Below, in pieces: positions 21,797 through 24,151 of a stretch of 24,151 nt of DNA (positions are counted from its first letter, which is position 1; every line of letters starts with the position of its first letter). The notes under the pieces were generated by a model, which was not told the DNA's origin, searched no databases, and was given only the letters and a program-made list of their open reading frames with translations. Origin of the DNA: CAYJPA01 sp964371945 (GTDB lineage: Bacteria; Chloroflexota; Chloroflexia; Thermomicrobiales; UBA6265); assembly GCA_964371945.1 (NCBI GenBank), contig CAYJPA010000087.1:1-24151 (forward strand), given 5' to 3'. The position numbers were made by a program, and so were the translations under genes.

Positions 21797-22048
21797 GCCG
21801 CAGCTCCAGTCTTGCGTGCTCACCGGTCGTTGGCTGCGACCCAAGATGAGCCGGAAGTGGACGTTGGCCCAGCTCCGTTGAGGGACGGAAGTTGGTGTAA
21901 GGAAACGAGGCCGAAAGGCAACAATCGAATCTGTCGGAAACCCGCACCGCGATTTGCCTCAGGAGCAATCGCCGCCAACCTGTTGCCGGGTTTGGGCATA
22001 GCCTTGTGCTTGTCCGTCGACCGGGTACCGGAAAAGGAGCGACTCGCC
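21797..22048 (+). other. Long leader region upstream of the SH3b protein
   Basis: About 250 bases lie between the promoter candidate and the ATG. It contains a GCC-GAAA-GGC tetraloop hairpin (near 21911-21920) and further GC-rich complementary pieces such as GTTGCCGGG. Cell-wall hydrolase genes in several bacteria are controlled by leader RNAs (for example the ydaO c-di-AMP class), but I do not see that consensus here. No gene is credible in this gap. Confidence 0.3.
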
Positions 22049-23164
22049 ATGTCTGGCAGTTCGCGCGCCTCGGTTGCCCCTCGCCGTTGCGCCAATGTAG
22101 TCTTGCTTGCCGCGTTGCTGCTCTCGACAACGGGCGTGGCGCTCTTTGCGACGCCCGATGTTGCGTACGCCGCATCCGCGTCCACGACCTCTGCGCTTAA
22201 TCTCCGAAAGCTGCCCAGCACAAGCAGCGGCATCCGGCGAGTGATGCCAGCGGGCTCGTCTGTTGAAGTTGTGCGAAAGTCCAAAAATGGCTTCTATTAC
22301 ATCATCTTCGACGGTTCCCGCGGCTATGCTCACGGTGATTATCTCAACATGAATGGCGGCGGAGGTGGCGGGGGCGGAGGCAGCGTTCCAAACGGCGGCG
22401 CCACCGGAAACGCGCGAACGACATCATCGCTAAACCTTCGATCAGGTCCAAGCACGGCGGACAGCGTGATTCTGGTGATGCCCGCTGGCGCTTCAATTTC
22501 GTTGACCGGCGAAAGCTCGAACGGCTTCCTCGGGGTTACATACAAAGGCAGTTCGGGGTGGGCCCATTCCAGCTACATCGGTAGCGCCAGTTCCGCCGGA
22601 TCGAGCAACGAGCAAGATCCCGGATCCGGCAACGCGGGCTCCGCAAAGACCACCAGTTCCCTGAACCTGCGCTCCGGTCCAACCACGAGCAGCAGTGTCA
22701 TTCTCGTCATGCCGGGTGGCGCCTCGGTGACCCTCACAGGCAACAGTTCAGCCGGATTCCTCGGTGTTACCTACAAGAGCACGAGCGGCTGGGCCCATTC
22801 TGATTACATCAGCACCAGCGGAGGCGAAAGTGCCAGCGGCGGAGGTAGCACGAGCGGCAGCGACTACGACACCAACGGCGATGGCGCGTGGTCTCGCGAC
22901 GAGATTATCGCGATCATCTACGCCGCTGCCGATTACTACGGTCAGTCGCGATCTTCAATGTTGCGCGTTGCAACCTGCGAGTCGAACCTCGATCCCTCCA
23001 ACGTGACACCACCGTATAGCGCGAGCGGACTCTTCCAGTTCCTGCCCGGAACATGGGCTTCAACGCCGTACGCGAGCTCGGACATCTTCGACCCGGTGGC
23101 CAGCGCGTTTGCCACCGGCTGGATGTGGTCGGTTGGCCGCCGCGGCGAATGGGTCTGCCAGTAG
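22049..23164 (+). CDS. Secreted protein: three SH3b domains, EF-hand loop, transglycosylase-like domain
   Basis: The 371-residue product has a signal peptide (basic start, LLAALLLSTTGVALF, cleavage near VAYAASA). Three bacterial SH3 domains follow at about residues 46-101, 124-178 and 201-255, each opening with LNLR and containing a VMPxG turn. They are joined by Gly/Ser-rich linkers (one a nine-glycine run). A perfect 12-position EF-hand loop follows (Asp274 to Glu285: DTNGDGAWSRDE). The C-terminal domain of about 80 residues carries LRVATCESNLDPSN with Glu311 as the probable catalytic acid, then SASGLFQFLPGTWAST, as in Rpf/lysozyme-like transglycosylases. It should bind and cut peptidoglycan outside the cell. 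AAGGAG lies nine bases before the ATG. Confidence 0.92.
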   Translation: MSGSSRASVAPRRCANVVLLAALLLSTTGVALFATPDVAYAASASTTSALNLRKLPSTSSGIRRVMPAGSSVEVVRKSKNGFYYIIFDGSRGYAHGDYLNMNGGGGGGGGGSVPNGGATGNARTTSSLNLRSGPSTADSVILVMPAGASISLTGESSNGFLGVTYKGSSGWAHSSYIGSASSAGSSNEQDPGSGNAGSAKTTSSLNLRSGPTTSSSVILVMPGGASVTLTGNSSAGFLGVTYKSTSGWAHSDYISTSGGESASGGGSTSGSDYDTNGDGAWSRDEIIAIIYAAADYYGQSRSSMLRVATCESNLDPSNVTPPYSASGLFQFLPGTWASTPYASSDIFDPVASAFATGWMWSVGRRGEWVCQ

Positions 23165-23184
23165 AAGTCCAAACGCGCAAGAAT

Positions 23185-23220
23185 CATTGAGGGGCATGCC
23201 GCGCGGCATGCCCCTCAATG
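23185..23220. terminator. Perfect 36-base palindrome between convergent genes
   Basis: The half-site CATTGAGGGGCATGCCGC is followed directly by its exact complement, so the whole is 18 base pairs with no spacer; the RNA would fold as a 16-base stem with a CGCG loop. It lies 20 bases past the SH3b-protein stop. No T-run follows on either strand, so classical intrinsic termination is uncertain; it may act as a bidirectional end structure or a protein site. Confidence 0.7.
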
Positions 23221-23287
23221 CGGTGAACGGTTCATGGTGGCGAATGACATGTGCCATCGACCCTCGCCATAGAGCTCAAGAGACATG

Positions 23288-24148
23288 TCACGGTGCGGTC
23301 CGTGCATTCAACCACGAGATCATGTAGGCGATCACCTCGTTCTTATCCAGTTCATTGAATATCTCATGGCGGTCCTCGGGCCAGAGTTTCAACGTCTTGT
23401 CAGAGCTTCCGGATTGTTCGTAGAGCGCCTTCGAGCCAAGCGGACTTGCGAGCTCATCGTTCTCTCCGTGCATCAGGAGGAGCGGAATCTTCAAGTCGGA
23501 CCCACGCGACCTGGTTGTCTCAGCCGCGAGATAAAGCTTTCTCGCGAATCCCAGCCTTGTCCTCTCGTTGTTGCAGAGCGGATCGGCGTGGAACAAGGTC
23601 TCGATCTCCCGGTCCCGGCTGAGAATACCCGCTTCGGGGGTCGGTAGCGTTCGATCCGGAAGTAACCGGCCAAGCACGAGTAGCATTCGCTTCTGCCACC
23701 ACGGCACATTCACGCCGAGCACGAGCGCGGGCCCGCTCAAGATGAGTCCGGTCAGCTTCTCCTGGATACGAATCGCGTACCGGGTCGCGATAAGTCCACC
23801 CATCGAATGACCGAGAAGAAAAACCGGTCTTCCCGGATACCGATCGCGAGCCAACTCCACGACAAGGTCAAGATCGTCGACATAATCGTCAAAATGAGCG
23901 ATGACACCACGCGGGCCGTCGCTTTTTCCGTGACCGCGGTGATCGTGGGCGAAAACGGCGTAGCCTGTGTCTGACAATGCCGTCACGACATGACGATATC
24001 GGCCGATGTGCTCGTCTTTACCGTGGGCGATAACAACAATCGCTCGGGGATCTTCGTGCGGAATCCATGCTTCGCCGTGGAGATGCGTTTCGCCTGACCC
24101 AACAAGCTCGATTGGCTCCAATGCGCCGTGCAGAGCTCGTTCGTTCAT
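23288..24148 (-). CDS. Alpha/beta hydrolase, monoacylglycerol-lipase-like (Hydrolase_4)
   Basis: The 286-residue protein is a Hydrolase_4 / lysophospholipase-type alpha/beta hydrolase: VVIAHGKDEHIGRY after the second strand, FAHDHRGHGKSDGPRG, the nucleophile elbow LLGHSMGGLIA with Ser115, Asp231 in MHGENDELA and His261 in PEDRHEIFNE. A helical cap lies at about residues 145-210. HGxxEH and the HSMGG elbow are typical of monoglyceride lipases. No signal peptide is present. The ATG at 24148 is only three bases from the window end, so the upstream ribosome binding site cannot be seen and a longer start is possible. It is convergent with the SH3b protein. Confidence 0.9.
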   Translation of the reverse strand: MNERALHGALEPIELVGSGETHLHGEAWIPHEDPRAIVVIAHGKDEHIGRYRHVVTALSDTGYAVFAHDHRGHGKSDGPRGVIAHFDDYVDDLDLVVELARDRYPGRPVFLLGHSMGGLIATRYAIRIQEKLTGLILSGPALVLGVNVPWWQKRMLLVLGRLLPDRTLPTPEAGILSRDREIETLFHADPLCNNERTRLGFARKLYLAAETTRSRGSDLKIPLLLMHGENDELASPLGSKALYEQSGSSDKTLKLWPEDRHEIFNELDKNEVIAYMISWLNARTAP

Positions 24149-24151
24149 GGT

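Noticed and set aside
21880..21960. c-di-AMP (ydaO) or cobalamin riboswitch
   Set aside because: Only fragments such as a GAAA-capped hairpin resemble parts of these classes; the conserved cores are not present, so no class is called.

Overview
The window is a GC-rich bacterial chromosome segment with about 18 protein genes and one tRNA. Several genes use GTG starts, most have strong purine-rich ribosome binding sites, and there is a Tat-type secreted protein, a pair of luciferase-like (probably F420-type) oxidoreductases and many ABC/hydrolase genes. This mix suggests a Chloroflexota/Thermomicrobia-like or actinobacterial-like organism. That placement rests on general impression and not on any phylogenetic marker in the window. 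I see no phage, IS element, CRISPR array or rRNA.

Layout. (1) 137-2326, minus strand: a free-standing B3/4-domain protein translationally coupled to a nitroreductase, then a terminator, then an orphan NarL/FixJ response regulator. (2) 2633-3433, plus: an alpha/beta hydrolase divergent from the regulator. (3) 3624-11938, plus: a sugar-utilisation operon. It starts with a promoter overlapped by a 27-base palindrome, then a ROK repressor, two MalF/MalG-type permeases, a sugar-binding protein, a hairpin, a cytoplasmic GH31 alpha-glucosidase and a short cytoplasmic GH15 glucohydrolase. (4) 12110-12801, minus: Nudix hydrolase and tRNA-Cys. (5) 12892-15606: a divergent pair, an M24-like protein that seems to have lost metal ligands and an M20 metallopeptidase. 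(6) 15906-17677, plus: two adjacent LLM-class flavin-dependent oxidoreductases. (7) 17854-19428, plus: a tiny ORF, a 76-residue small protein and an ATP-grasp ligase. (8) 19608-20718, minus: a Tat-exported beta-sandwich protein and a YggX-like protein whose stop codon abuts eight copies of a 7-base repeat. (9) 20804-23164, plus: a formyltransferase and a secreted protein with three SH3b domains, an EF-hand loop and a transglycosylase-like domain behind a long leader. (10) 23288-24148, minus: a monoacylglycerol-lipase-like hydrolase at the window edge.

The best candidate system is region 3. The order regulator, sugar transporter, GH31, GH15 matches the cluster described in Kribbella flavida for intracellular breakdown of cyclobis-(1->6)-alpha-nigerosyl (a cyclic glucotetraose) to isomaltose and then glucose. 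The proposed flow is import through the ABC permeases, ring opening and cleavage by GH31, hydrolysis of isomaltose by GH15, and sensing of the sugar by the ROK repressor. The ABC ATPase is not in the window and is presumably a shared subunit encoded elsewhere.

A second pattern is regulatory. All three convergent gene junctions carry an inverted repeat without a T-tract (11956-12086, 19558-19585, 23185-23220), whereas the hairpins between same-strand genes at 1541-1581 and 8152-8193 are followed by T-runs.
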